This document shows positions 1 to 14,100 of a DNA stretch of 64,000 nucleotides, in pieces. The stretch is from the NCBI RefSeq assembly GCF_949628215.1, contig NC_134281.1:40036512-40100511 (forward strand). The letters run 5' to 3'. Each line of letters starts with the position of its first letter. The stretch's first letter is position 1. The translations under genes were made by a program, and so were the position numbers. Source of the stretch: Phalacrocorax aristotelis (taxonomy: Eukaryota; Chordata; Aves; Suliformes; Phalacrocoracidae). The notes beneath the pieces are model-generated. The model worked only from the letters and a program-made list of their open reading frames with translations, had not been told where the DNA came from and searched no databases.

Positions 1-2944
1 TCAGTGTTTGGGGCATTGTTTCTCTCTGATCTCACCGTATTTCCCCCCCCTCCAATGGCTGTGAGGTTTTTTTTATGAACGAGTATTAAAAGACAGCCAT
101 TAATTTTGGTAAACTGAAATAAATTCTTGCTAAAGAATTCCTAGTGTTGTTTCTTAACCAAACTTTTACTGGTCTTCCAAAATACTGCTTTAATTTATGG
201 CAAAGGGAATGAGTTTTCTTTTTCCTTTCAAGGAGCTGCTGTTCCAGTCACTGTACTCACTTTACTGCAATTCTTGATTTATCTATTGAAACAATTTGTT
301 ACAAAAAACTCTGGATGTATTTTTGCTGGAAACCCACCTTGTTAAGTTGATATTCAAAGCAACTGTCTGGTTTTTAAAAACGTATTTGTTCTTGATTTGT
401 AATTCACGCAAGGGTAACGGCATTATTTAATCTGTATTAACAAATTTCCTGTAATGCTGCAGTTTCACATTTATTTTCCTTACAATTTGTAATTATCATG
501 GAAACAATGTCATTTTTTTTGCATTTTACTAGTTGTCTGGTCCATGTTTTTAACTTACCTTCACTAATAGTAACTTTTGGTTGTATCATTTGTTAGAATA
601 AAGACCAAAATATGCTGTTTGATTCTGAAACTGTTCAACACATGAAAATCAAGTTTTAACTCTCCTGTCATAATACTTTTTGGGATATATACACACTGTA
701 GACATGCATCGCTGAGCAGGGATGCAATCTGAGGGGACAAGCTCACACTGCTCTATTCTGCAAAGGGCATTTCATTGGTCGTTTTTTAAATAAAATCCTG
801 CATTTTCATTAAAGACTTTACCCTCTGTAAAGCTCCAGATTTTACTGGACTGTCTAGTACACAGGAAAATAGCAGTGGTGGAGGAAGGATGTGGTGAGTA
901 GCTTCTGGCATTTACCTAGAGCTAAGGCGTCACAAGTTGAAGGAGACCTTTTAAGTTTGCTGAGCCGTGTTCAGTAATTACAGAAGTTTTATCTCCTAAA
1001 TCCAGGCATGTACTCATTTAAATAACAAGACGTGACAACTGGTCATAACAGTGGTCTCTCAGAAGAACTGTGGATGACTGAGAGAGCAAAACGTGGAACT
1101 TCTAAAGTTTCATTTTGCCTTGTGGATGTGGGTTTTTAATTTAAAATTGCTTTTCTGTCCTGCAAACATCAAAAGTTGAGCTTGCAGAGCAGAGGTTAGG
1201 ATAGCCCTCTGTAGTAAAGATCTGCTAACTTTTAAGATCTCATAAAGGGCAAGGAGAACTCACATTTGGAGTTACAGGAAGTGCTTAAAATGGTACCAGT
1301 TAAACCCAAAGATTTCAGTAAATGGTGCAGTTGCAGCCTTTTTGTTGCTATAGCACACCATTACATAGCGTGGGTAGCCACAAGCCTGGATTTTGCTATG
1401 ATGGAGTACTTCTAAAATGAGTATGGTAACACTGGAGCCTTTCCAGATTGGGCACTGTGAAGGTACGGCTGAGCAAGACATTTTTCTTTTGCATGTGGTA
1501 AGTTACCCATGTGCAATGGCCCAGCTGTTGCCACTGAATTCCCCAGCATCAACAGCAGGACAAGACGTAACTTTTGCCAGCTGGATTGTTGTACTTGGGT
1601 CTCATTTAACGTGTCATGTACATTCATTCCAAATGAAGTATTGCAGGATGAGCTGCATACTGATGGGGTACCTGAGCAGTTAGAGCAAAATCACTACTGA
1701 CATTTTTAGTTTCATTTTGGAGGAAAAGCCATCTCCCCGTTCCTCTAGATCACAGGGAGCGTGCCTTTGGCCACCTTGATGCTGATGTGCAAATGGAACA
1801 GCTGGGCTGTTGAGGAGCCATGTAAAAGTTGAAGTCTCACCATAGCAAATGGAAGGCTGATGCATAAGCAAAAAAATGAATCCTATTTGATATAGAATTC
1901 CTTTGAGTTTTAAGAACGTTGGTACCAGAAACAATAGCTACTGAAACATTTAATATAGTACAGGCTCTAACACCACCAACCCACAAAAGCAATTATTTAC
2001 CTCTGGTTTCTAGCTGGCATTTTCCAACTGCTTTAGGTTTGGTCTGAAGAGTTGCCTGTCTTTGGTTGCAGCCTGCCAACAGACAGACATTGGGAGGAAA
2101 GCAAGGAACCACTTTCCCTCACCCTTTAGGTCACCGTTAGCAACTTACTAAATTACTACGCTTCAGTGGATCTTTTGTCCGTGACCCAGCCACCCAGTAC
2201 TAACGGGTGCTGTCTCCACAGCCAACCGTTGCTGCCTGGTTCTTTGTACCATTTAAAGTAAAAAGACTGTTGGTTTTTCTCTGTTTAACTGTTTTAACTG
2301 TCAGTTAAATCTACTTGTAAGAACAGCAGAGGCCAGGATCAGCTCCTACTAAATCAGGATTGAACTACTTCAGTAACGCAGAGGTGTTGCGTGACTTGGA
2401 CGGCTTCGCCTCACGAGGCAGGTGAGCCTATGCTCCATAATTACTTTGAATTACTAAAAATTGTTCTTCCAGCCCAGTGCTGTAATTGTGCGATGTGGCG
2501 CACACACAGCCGGCAGAGGAAGCTCTCCTACAGGTTCAAGCGAGGCAGGAGGCAGGCAGTGGTCTGCCTGTAACAGGGCAGGCGGGGAGCACTGTTATGG
2601 GTTACAGGCTGTCCCCTGAAGCAACTGGCAGCCACCTCCTGCAGCACAGCTCTACGGCTCAGCCAACACGCACCTGACAGCCAATAAGCCAAAAATATGT
2701 AAGGTTATGGGCATCATTGGCAAACGTGGTCTAAAACCACATGTGTTTCTCCAGTTTGTATTTGGGCTTGGGCAGAGGGAGGTATGTAGTTAATACACAC
2801 CACAGACTTGGTTTGTTAGTAGAATAAACTGGAAACAACATAATTTAATTACACGTAGCCCTCAGTCTACCATCTTGAGCTCACTACCCTGACTTGGTCC
2901 TTCATTACAGCACACAAATGACTTCCACAACAACAAGGTCTAAG
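1..2944. other. Non-coding stretch downstream of SRSF11; possible 3' UTR of a convergent + strand gene
   Basis: No coding exon was recognised on either strand. The sequence is AT-rich and has several + strand AATAAA hexamers (for example 597-602, and others near 118, 787 and 2,822). In mammals the gene convergent with SRSF11 is ANKRD13C, so part of this stretch may be its 3' UTR. That is synteny-based inference only, because no ANKRD13C coding sequence lies inside the window. Seen: AT-rich non-coding DNA with polyA hexamers. Not seen: repeats, RNA genes or splice-bounded ORFs. Confidence 0.3.
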
Positions 2945-4922
2945 GATCGAAGAGGTTTACTTTATTACTATAAATCAGTTTATGTTTTTGTACTTCACAT
3001 ATAAATATCTTGATGACAACAAAAAAGGCACATCTATGAAGACATCGTGCACCTTGTCCGTGTCCATTTTTATTTTATTACAAGAACTATCACTCTCTCT
3101 TGCTAGAAATAAAAGCCTAGAACTGGTTGTATGACATATACCTCTCTGTATTGACAAAATATTCAAAACAGTTGGTAAAAATTTACATTTCTACAAATTC
3201 TAAAAATGACACTGCATATCTAAATGGCAAGTTCCACTTTGCCTGGGCAAAAGGACAGTTTAAAAAGAAGGTGGTTTGACGCATCAGATTCAAGAAGTTC
3301 AAGCACCGCTTACAGTTTCATTCCAAAACTTACGAATTTAAACCAGTAAATTTTTAGTTGACATTAACAGCCTACTTCCTATGCACAAAGCGCTCACTAC
3401 TTCCTGTTGCTGCTAGTCTTCCATTACCATCCTGAAGAGGTGAATGTTCCTATTTCAACAAAAATACAAAAAATTTTTTACAAATATGTATTTCTTTTTA
3501 GAAGTACTTGTCCCATAATACCTCTAGATTCCTATTTAAACCCATTCCCTTCATTCCCCCCAAAAGTAAAATAATTCTTTCTTTAGTGTAACATACTTCA
3601 CTACAGCTAAAATGGCAGGCTTATCAGCTCCATCACTGCGCTTACAGTTCTTGAAGAGATGGAGTTGTTACGGTCTTTTTAAAATAGACAGATGAAGGAA
3701 AATGTATACTCTAAATGAATGACAAAGTCTCCTACATTCAGTGGTGTAAATAAATACCAGCAGAGTTCTATAGGAACGTGAGTATAAGTTTTAAGGGTTT
3801 TATTATCAAAGTTTTGTAAAACAATTTCAGAAACTGTACATCAACATGGCACAGACTGTAGCCTACTTTTGTCTTTTTACCTGCACAAAAGTAAAAGCTC
3901 TGGAACTTCTGTAACTAAGGAAAGAGCTTGCCTAACTACGTTGCATATAACATGGAATCACTGTGTGCATAAGATTACTACTGCAGTGACAGTAAACACA
4001 AATTTATTAGTTTATACAACTTGAGATCAAGTAAAAAGTACATTATCAAGTAGACTTGCTTTTAAAAGCATATGAAGGTCAATTTTAAAATGCACTACCT
4101 TTTTGCAATGTGTTGAGCTCATTATCAAATAAAACGACCTGGATTATGAAAACTGCACAAATCAACCTTTAATCACTGGGCACTGATCAAGCAGAGATTT
4201 TAACTTCCCAAGGCTCAAGAAGAAAAGTTAAGAACGACCACAACTCACCTGAGATGGATTTGAACTGACAGATTAAAAAAGCCCTCAAAAAGGTTAGTGC
4301 ATTTTAACTTCGTCAAAGCTGAACAAAAACCACCGGGAAAAACAAAACAAGAACAAATCAACCCCAGCAACATGGCTTAAAAAAACAAAACAAACCCCCC
4401 AAAACCTATCTATATCAGAATGCCTATTTTCAGATGTACTGTCAATTTTTTTTGTGTAGTCACACTTAAGACCCTTAAGTAGATCCACCATATGTTGTAG
4501 GACTTCAGAACATATAGGATGTTTCTGCCACAGTCAACATGCAGTCAGTGCATTCCCTATACTGCTCTATTACTGCAATGAATCAAATTCTAGAAACACT
4601 ATCATAAGTGAGCTGATTTACTAAAAGAGATCATACAACAAACAGTCCATGCCTGCTGTAGATGCATGCAGCTTTTTACTTTTGCTTGAAGCATCACCAA
4701 GTTAGTAAAAATTGCTTGGCTACGCAATCCCTTTCGGCCGTAACAAGAATGGTTACCTTTCTACAAAGCTTTTGATGTGAGTTAGTATCAGGAGATCTAC
4801 GAACCATGTATAGCTTAGAGCTGTATACATCTAGATTTAGGATTAACAAGTACAGCATAAAAGAATCACACAGGAATGACACTGATGCACGTCTGCAGCT
4901 GCGTTCACTGCAAAGGCAAAAT
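2945..4922 (-). other. SRSF11: SRSF11 3' untranslated region (probable)
   Basis: Non-coding AT-rich sequence between the SRSF11 stop codon and the best polyA signal. It holds no exon-like ORF and no recognisable repeat. The 3' boundary is inferred from the polyA hexamer and its GU-rich downstream element; transcripts could end earlier at internal hexamers. Confidence 0.5.
2961..2966 (-). terminator. SRSF11: Candidate SRSF11 polyadenylation signal
   Basis: AATAAA on the minus strand (TTTATT on +). About 20-40 bases further along the minus strand is a GU-rich stretch, TTGTTGTTGTGG, the usual downstream element. Using it would give a 3' UTR of about 2 kb after the stop at 4,923. Other minus-strand AATAAA hexamers at 3,069-3,079 and 3,799-3,804 could give shorter 3' ends. 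Confidence 0.5.
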
Positions 4923-5117
4923 TCAGTCACTCATATCCATGTCCTCTTCATGATGATCATCCCCATTTACTTTGGATTCCCTGGCTGAATCTCCACTTCC
5001 TTTATCAGCAGCAGACTCCTTTCCTTTAGGGGAGGAAGTATCTGCCATTTTCTTTTCTTCCTTTTTCTCCTTCTCGCTGTCATAGCCTTGTTCTTCTTCG
5101 TCATAATCCCTTGTGAC
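4923..5117 (-). CDS. SRSF11: SRSF11 coding exon 12 (terminal)
   Basis: Acceptor CAG just above 5,117; phase 0. Encodes residues 395-458, from VTRDYDEEEQGYDSEKEKKE to the stop at 4,923-4,925. The acidic/basic tail ends in NGDDHHEEDMDMSD, nearly the same as the mammalian C-terminus. Confidence 0.96.
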   Translation of the reverse strand, partial: VTRDYDEEEQGYDSEKEKKEEKKMADTSSPKGKESAADKGSGDSARESKVNGDDHHEEDMDMSD

Positions 5118-8100
5118 CTGCTTTGCAGAGATAAAAAAAAGAGTAAAACTTGCTTTCAAAGCCCCTGTTGGTTTAAGATTAATACTACGGCACAGGTTGT
5201 GAAGTTAAACAGGTTTTTAAACATACTTTCACATCTTTATCACTCTCGGATTTTCGGTCTCGATCCTTCTCTTTGTCTTTGCTTTTTTTTTTCTTGCTTG
5301 TTGACCGCTCCCTCTCATCTCTACTTCTCTCCTTGTCTTTATCCTTCTTTTTTTCCTTTTTATGTCTACAACAATAAAGTATGTAGAAGAATGAGAACCA
5401 CAACCATATCATTCCATAACTAGAACACAGACCATCTTCAGACTGTTACCCATAGTTCATTACAAATCCAAAGGAAGAAATAGCAGTGTGCAACTACGGT
5501 ACACCATTCACTTTCAGAAAATATCCAAGCATCCCAATGTCTTAGCCCTGGATCAAACACAACCACCACAAAGCGAAGACTAAGAAACACCATGTTAAGA
5601 ATAGCAACCCTATAGCATTTTATGAAGGAGCACCTCAAGTTCCCCGTTTCGGGAGAGAGGATCACAAAATGCCCAGGTCCACCCAGAGGTCAGTTGACTC
5701 CTGTTGTACAGAGCCAAATGGGACGTGAACTCCGGGCATCTCCTACTCCTCACCCCTGCAATACTTCACGTCTGGAGTTCTTGAGCACCAACAGAGAAGC
5801 CCTGTGCTTATGATAAAAGCAGTAGCAGGCAGCAGAGATCCACTCTCAAGAAGTCAGCCTATGGGCTAGGTATAAGGCACAAGCCAAACACACACCATCT
5901 TCAAAATAACCCCCACTGTGATCTTTGCTGTAGTTCACACCTTTGGAATTTTCTATCCAGACACCATTTTTTTTCTTTTTAGCCAAGAGTCTTACTGACC
6001 TTCTTGGAGATGGGGACCGGGACATTTTCCTTTTAGGAGACCTGGGTTTTTTAGGTGACCGTGTTCCACTCCTGCTTCTTCTACGTCGTCTTTCTCTGCA
6101 GGAAAGAGAGATCAAAGCTTGTTTGTTTTTGTTTGTGGTTTTTTTTTTGGTTTTTTTTATTGTGTTTTTTTTGTTGTTTTTTTCTTTTTTTTTTAAAAAA
6201 GCTACAAACAGATCTCTGCCTCCAAAACCAGCACTGCTCAAAAGGTAATAAACATGTATAACTCAAAACAGACATTCACTATTAGCAGTACTGCAAAGCC
6301 AACACAGTTGCTGATCAGCAGAGTAAACTGTTTCCTGTTCTACCTCCACCTTCACAAACTGTGAGCTTAGACTGTATTAGGGATACTGACCCTTTTTTGC
6401 AAATAGAAACAAAACAGTTCACTCTTGTTAATATTGCAAGTTAATTTTGGACATTTTTTTAAAAACGGCACACATTTTGCATGTATTTATTCCATAAGCC
6501 AGGAAAGAGTTTAACAGTGACCTCAAAGCATCGTACTCTCTTTGATATACAGTAAGTAGAAACTAGTCTAAGCCCAAAGAATACCTCCAGAAAATTACAG
6601 TATCAGGGAAAACAATACAGCATCTCATAGACATCGGTAGAGAGAGGATACATGCACTTGTGCATATACCCAATACATCTACAACAGAATCATCATCCTA
6701 GTACATACAAGAATGTTCTTTCCATTAAAGTGGATAGAGCCTGCTAGAAACAGAGACCAAGGAAAACTTTCATGCTACTGTACCTGCTTGTGCTTCTTGA
6801 TCGTCTAGTTGTGCTGTAGCTTTTGGGGGGAGTTTTAGAACGTTTCTTTTCTTTCTCTTCCTTCTTTTTATCCCTTTTAGTAAAATACAGATTTTAAGTA
6901 ATTTTCAAACTATTCAAGAGCATTCACTACTTCTGCTATGTAGGAGAATGAACGAAGACATGATAACTACATGGGATAGCATATTCTGTTCGGTATTTCT
7001 GGGGCCAATCACATTATATTAGTGGAAACAAAGATTACAATTATCTACAGCAAAATAAAACAACAGCTCTTTTATAGCTTCTGTGTACAAACAGCACAAA
7101 ATCTGCAAGTCTAGGTGCTCACATTTCCTGCTTTGCAAAAACAGCTACTGAGTGGTTCAGCTAATGCCTGCTGCACCTGTTGAGCCTTAAGAAAAGCATG
7201 TTACATGTTTTTATGTAACTAACTGTGCACATGTATAGGGCAAGTGTAGCACAGTTCTGTAACATGTTACAAGCGACTGACTTTTTTTTAGAAAGAGTTA
7301 CTAGTTCATTTGCCCTAGATTTTTTGTTTGCGGTGTTTTGGTTTTTTGTTCGTTTGGTTTTTTGTTAATTAACCATCAAAATTTCATAATTTAATTTCTA
7401 GCAAATAGAGTAGATTTACTGAAGCAATTACCTGGTTTTGGATGTGCTCCTAGACCTTCTGCTTCTCTCTCTGGAATGAGATCTTCTTCGCCTTGGACTT
7501 TTAGATCGCCTCCTGCTCCTTGATTTTGAATGGGACCTTCTCCTTGATCTGCTTCTTGACCGTCTGTCAGTGACACATTGTACACGGGAGTTAAATATAT
7601 GAAATTTTGATATACTATTCAGAATACATCTGCTCAGTACTAGTGGTATTGTAATGCACAACGACAGAAAACAGGAAAAAAAAAAAGAACATAGAAAACA
7701 GCAAAGGACTCACATTACATCCACCAAGGAAATGGAAAAAGGAAGAGCACAAATGCTAAATGTCAAAGAACAATGATGCTTCACTCAGCTCTCTTATTAC
7801 TCTCCTTGTAAGAAAATATCAGTCCTATTGTAGAGGAAAACTGGTAATTCATGTTGAAAGGTGAAGAAATTTTTAAGACACTAAACCAAATACAAGCCAA
7901 CTACTGAATATGCAAATAGCAAAGAAGTACAAACGGGAAGGCCATAGTTAAAACGGCTCTGCACAGACCACGGGCATGCACTGTTTAATTGGAGTTGACA
8001 AGCCAACAGCAAAAATGAGCCCTATGTCTTTGTTTGGGTAGGACAATATTAAGATCTCTGGTCAGGAGACCTGAACAGACCAGATCTCCACATAAACCAT

Positions 8101-11100
8101 AACCTAGAAAATGCTGGAAAAACTTTTGTCCCAGACAATGCCACTAAGCCGAATTTGCTGCACATACTAGAAACAAACAGCCCAACAGGTAAACATTTAT
8201 GTACATAAAGAGCAATACTCAGAGAGACCTCCTAGTACTTGGCGTTAAGACAAATTATGATTACCACATGAGCACACTGGAAAGAGGCTGAACAAAGAAC
8301 AGAGGTTTAAGGAACCATTGTAAAATGGGCAGCCTACAGTGGCTTAAATGTTCATAGTAGCGAGGGCTGTGTAACACCAAGGCTTTGTGCAAAGATGCTT
8401 CTTATCTGATACAGGAAACGATTTATTGTTAAATAAAATCAGAGTCCAAGCACTGCTAGGACGAGGTGCCATGAAGTTCCTTCTGCAGTAGTTTAAGGTA
8501 TTTTTGAGGTATTTTTTGCTATCATCTCTCTCCCACCCTTTCTACAAAAACAGAGGTAGGCCTCCATCTCACACTACAGCCTAGTCAAATCACAGCCTCA
8601 GCTTTCTTCAGACCATTTGCATTCTTCCACCTGTCCACCTCCTTGAGTGAAGTGTCACTTCCAATACGTATTTCTGAAGGAACTGTTTCAGCTCTGTGGT
8701 TTGTTTTTTTTTTTTTTTAAAGCAAAGAAACTACCTACCTGTGTCTAGATGAAGAAGGTGTCCTCCTCCTCCTTGAGCGTGACCTTGACCTTGAATGCCT
8801 TCGTTTTTCATCTTTTTTGTCTGGAGTTAAAAAGGAAAAGCACAGAAAAAAACCCAGTGTTACTTCAGTATTCAAAAAGATTTTATGAAGGAAAGGAAGT
8901 TGAGCTTCATGCCACAGATATAAATAAGACAAAGAAAACCTAAGGCATATTTTGATATTTGAAATTAAGGCTTATCTATCCTTTTCCTCAAAAGATGACA
9001 GAAAGAATGAACACATGACAGAGACATGTATGTGACATAAAACCAACAAAATTTTATATAAAACCAAAGAAGTGAAAATTCAGAAAATGTTTAATTTAAG
9101 TCAGTCAAAAGATGATAGCTGCAGGGCAATGGAAAGTCTTGTTAAAATCTCAGAATCTCTGCCATTTTGTGAAGGGCGAAAGAATCTCTCAAAGTATTGT
9201 TTTGAATTTCCCACAAAAAGCCTTAAGCAAATCAGTCAGCACATTTTTCTAGAATAATAGAACAGGAGCATTATTCTTTCCTGAAAATGATCACGAGGCT
9301 GCAAAACTATATTTTCAGTGCTCCAAGTTGCTTCTCAGATTTGGTGGATCTGACATTTGTGGATGACTGTTACAATCTTTTTCTAAAATAAAATCTACTG
9401 AAATAAGCTACAAAAATTAGGAATTAAAAGAAAGTAAATCATCCCAAGAACAAACATCTCTAGGATGTCAAGAGGTTAAGCCACTTGCTGCTTCCAGTGA
9501 AATCTCAGCGGTGGCAGTTTGAACTTCAATCAGGGGAAGCTCAAGATTTTTGCGATTTTCAGATCAAGCGCATTTTGGCAAAATCAACAGATGATTAATT
9601 CCCTGCATCATTCTGCAGGACACATCCAGCATTCACACCGTAGGACAATTAAAAACCTGTCAATTAGAAATTAGGTCACTGCAGAACATGAAAGCATTAA
9701 GCCCGTATTTTGCAGACCATTAGTTTTTATCATACATTACGTCAAAACTCCATCTTGAATTGAACGAGGTATTGTACAATTTAAAATTACCTGGCTCTAT
9801 AGCAGCAGAAATTAATGACTGTGCTTCTCGTACTCTTTTCATAGCTTCTTCTATTTCTTTACTGGAGGTATCTGATTTCAGACTTGGTGAAACAAGACCT
9901 GCAGCTACATGGTTCAACCTGGTAAATGAAAAAGAATTTCACAAACTCTATATTGATGAATCCAAGAAATACATGGCTCCGTTGTCAGTTTGCAGCCTAT
10001 TCAAAGTGACTGATCTAAGCGACTCCGAATCTGCCTGTACGTTGTCACTATTCGGATAGCAGAGTAGTAAGTCTAAGATGTGATATCTGTGCTGAAAACA
10101 GTCGCACAACATACTAGTAGATATGGCTCTTGGAATTCCAGTAAAGTTTGTATTGTCTTGCACAGATACGTTTCTAATGACACTTCTCAGAACATTTTTG
10201 TACAACACAATTTCAATTCTCACCACCCAAAAAGAGCAACTCCACAGGAAACAGTATATTACACAGTAGAAAGTCAGTTTCCATTTTTATAAGTCATACC
10301 GAGAAGCCTATAAAGAGTGACAAAATTTATAGTTCAGAAGATGCATTCTACAAGGTGGCTTTGAAGCCAAGCAGGTGTACCCAATATACCTGACTGATGT
10401 TTATCTAATCCATTATCTTGGGTCACTATTTTGTTCAATCAGATATGCATTTCCTGCTTACAGAAATGTCAAGTTAAAAGAGATAATAATATGCCAGAAC
10501 AGTATTAAAAACAAAGATAGATCACATATATAGCTTTATCCCCTGGTATAGATCTGATAGCTCTGACAATTTAAAAACACTGGAACAGCCAAACAGAGTT
10601 AGAAGTTGTCTATTTAGCTAATACACCAGCAGGGCAAGCACACATTGATATGCTTTCCCGAAGGTGAGAGTCAAAAGAACTCTGTCCAAAGCTTCCTGCA
10701 ATTTGCAGTACAAGGGCTTTCCGAGGCAGATGTGTTCTCTTTATTTTTAGCACACTTTTAATCTACTAATTTGTGTAATAGCTTTTTTCAATAGCATATA
10801 CTTTCATCATCCTATTGCAATATCAATAGCTTGATGACACACTAATAAATTTAAATGCTACAATCCTTCCCTCCTTGCTGTCCCCATGCCATTCTGTTTT
10901 GAACAAAATTACCCTTTTTCTGAATGCTGAAATAAAAATTAGCAAATACTTGTTCTTACTGTTATTTGCTCCCTTTTTCTAATACGCAAAAAGACATGCT
11001 GTCTTTTGTTATCTCTGGCAGCTGTAACATACATGAACTCTGTTATTATTGTCTTTTACAACAGTTTCCGGTCCCGGCTCATTCTCAGCCATAGCCCTTT

Positions 11101-14100
11101 CATTTCAGCCTTGCAGGACGCAAGGTGCTAGCTGCACCGTTACATTACAGACACAGAACTGACAAAAACTGCATACGAAAAACTGAATTTCTGTCTCTAG
11201 CAAAATGAAATCTCCGAGATTAACTGGTGTTATTCTGTAGATGCAAGGCTGAATAACCTTCATTTCCTCCCCATCTTCTCTCTACCACAGAAAAGAGAGT
11301 CCACACAAGATCCCCAAGACAAGTTTTCTCCAACCTTAATTAGGTCCAGCAGGACAAAGATTGAATACTGAATCACAACCGATATTCCCAAGATCAGGAG
11401 TACTACAATACAAATATTGCTAAACACTGATGCTTACTTTGGATCCACTGTGCTCATAAGTTTTAGTAGCTGATCTGCTGCAAGAGACTGTGAGGGGGAA
11501 AAAAAAGAAAGTTAAAACCATGTTGGAAGACGTGTGTGCTCAAGGCTATCTTCCTCGAATGCACCCTCAGCAGTGGCTAAAGCAAAAAGTCTCCACAGAT
11601 GAGAAGAACAAAAAAACCCCACACCCCAAACAAGTTACAGATGAAAAGGCATATTGTTCTGTTTTAAAACTTGTGGATGGCGGTAAGATTGTGAACATCA
11701 CATTTCGGTGATGGTTAGGTACTCTTTTTCCTCACAGAGGCGAAACATAGGCCCTTTCCTAGACAAAATCAAAGCACTTTAAAATAAAAATACACTTCTG
11801 GTATTTACAGGTTACTTCACCATTACTTCAAGAGAATAGAGACCTCATTAGAGAGCTAAGTTGCCTGTCCATGGGAAGTCCTCAATGTCAATTTATGAAC
11901 AATAAGCAAAGGCTTCTTTAATGATTCCATGAAAAAAAACATTTTGCAGTTCCTAGGAAAATCCAGATATTATTACAATTGGTCACTTCCTGTACCAGTG
12001 GTGTACCACCAACAAAAATGTTTAGTCCCTGCTAACTTTCTTTATACAGAGACAGGCAGGTGCTGAACCCAAACAGTTCATTACAATTAGCTTGCTTGAA
12101 CAACAAAGGAAACAACCCTTCATCATACCAAACTTATATTTTCTAATATGCATTTAGAATGTTTTTTTTTTTTCATCTGTTATTTCATTATGACCATTAT
12201 TTGGTTTTACTATACATGGCATGCATGAAGAGAATGCTGAATGGTGGATTTCTTAGCAATGCATTAAAATACTACTTCCTGAACCAGTAAAACATTTTCT
12301 CTGTACAGTATTTTGTTCTTATATCTTAAATATTAACTCCATATTCTACTATTACTTAGTATTTGAAGTTTTATTTTATTGCTTAAAAAAACTAGAGTCT
12401 AACAAAGTCTCCTCAGTATTTTCTACACCTACCAAAGTAAATTATTTTTTTTACTGTAAGTACAAGACAAGTTTCATAGCTTGATAATGACACATAATTG
12501 AAATATTTCATTACTAGCTTCAGATTATTTTTAGGTCCTTCCAGCACTTTATTTGATACTCCCACAAATACTATTTTTTCCAAACAGGTGCTTAGAAAAA
12601 TCAATCGCTGGATTTTTCAGACAGTGGCTGTTAAACTGATATAAATGAAAATTACTTTTAAAACAAAAAGACGGTAGAAAAAGAGAAGTGTTCATACATA
12701 AACCTGCTATGCCAAGAAACAAGGACTGCATGCTATAATAATTCTAAGTTTAAAGAATCAGCAGCCTCTGTAGAACACATGGAGCCAAACCTGTAATAAA
12801 AAGTAATATTTTGTAACACTTCTTCAGACCTAATTATAGTAATTCCAGATCTTCAGCTTGTTATTTAACATACTGGTGAACACTAAGAGCATCACGTATG
12901 CTAGTCAAACTACATGTGTGCTAGGGACAATACAGGCAATTTTAGAATGTGTGGCATACCTGAGAGTTTAAGTTTGCTCCAGGAAGCCCAAGAGCAGCTA
13001 GGGCAGGATCAAGAGCAGGAGCTCCTAAAGCAGCTAAAGGAACAGCACCAATCTGTAAGAAAGACAGCAATTAGACAAAGCCATATTCAATTGATAAAAA
13101 GCTGTTTGATCAAGATTCCCAAGCATTAGACATGTGGAAGCTTAAGCTGGGTTTTACTTAGGCTTCTAGGTACAGAAGACATTATACTACGGTCAATGAG
13201 AGTATTTCAGTTTTCTTTTTGCAGGTATTCCAAAGCTCAGTATAGGAATGTTTTTTTTCCTATAAATATTCTAAAATGAAATTCTGTTTCCTCTGCATCC
13301 CAACCGGTTGGGGGGTGGGAGTGAAGTAAAAAAAGTAAAGCATTCCAGTACCTTCAAAAAATAGTTTAAATTGAAATTCTTCTCCAGTGTTAGAATGAAA
13401 ATTCATTATAAGTTTCTGCGCCAACTACTGCATATCTAAATCAATTTAGGATTGAAATTAACACATTTTATGTAAAAAGACAATATATTATTACATCTCT
13501 GTGCATTTCTCATATTTGGTTAAAACTGACAAATGGGTTGAAATGCTGCTGGAAGAATAAGTAGGATGACAGCATAGGTCTGAATTCCTTAAATTAATCT
13601 AGAAGCCTCATAAAAGAGCTCCGGTTTTTTGCCATTTAAAGTGAGATGACCAAAACATACACTGAATGAACGCACACTGTGCTAAAAACCACGTGATCTT
13701 ATGCTAATCAAACATGGAGCTTTTGGTATGAGGTCTTGCTCTCCCTTCCTTCCTTCTCAGTGCCTCCTTTCTGGCTGCTCTGGCACTTGAGACTCATTTG
13801 TCAACCAGTTCAACCCACTGAGCCGCCAGAGAACTTATTTTTGTTCTGCCTGCATCAAGCTAACACAATAGTTCACAAAAGGATCTGATGAGCTCCAGAG
13901 CCAGCAGAAAAGCAGCAGCAAAAGCATGTAGTCAAGAGCAAGGGAGCAGAACCTTCCACTTTTTGACAATGAGTTTTCCAGTTAGCTGATTTCTTGAAAC
14001 CGTAGGGGCTTCTCCCTGCCGTCTCAAAAGAAAAAGCCGCATTCCCACACACTGATTTTGTGAACATTAACTACAGCTCTAGTTCATTTTTACTGAGTTA

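Larger units (their letters stand above)
5366..6783 (-). other. SRSF11: SRSF11 introns 9 and 10 (flanking exon 10)
   Basis: Intron 10 is 5,366-5,999 and intron 9 is 6,096-6,783. Apart from the homopolymer-rich tract at 6,118-6,205 I see no repeat, RNA gene or further exon here. Confidence 0.7.

Noticed and set aside
5943-6275. ORFs rich in Phe or Lys around 6,100-6,250
   Set aside because: Products of the T-rich/A-rich homopolymer tract in SRSF11 intron 9.
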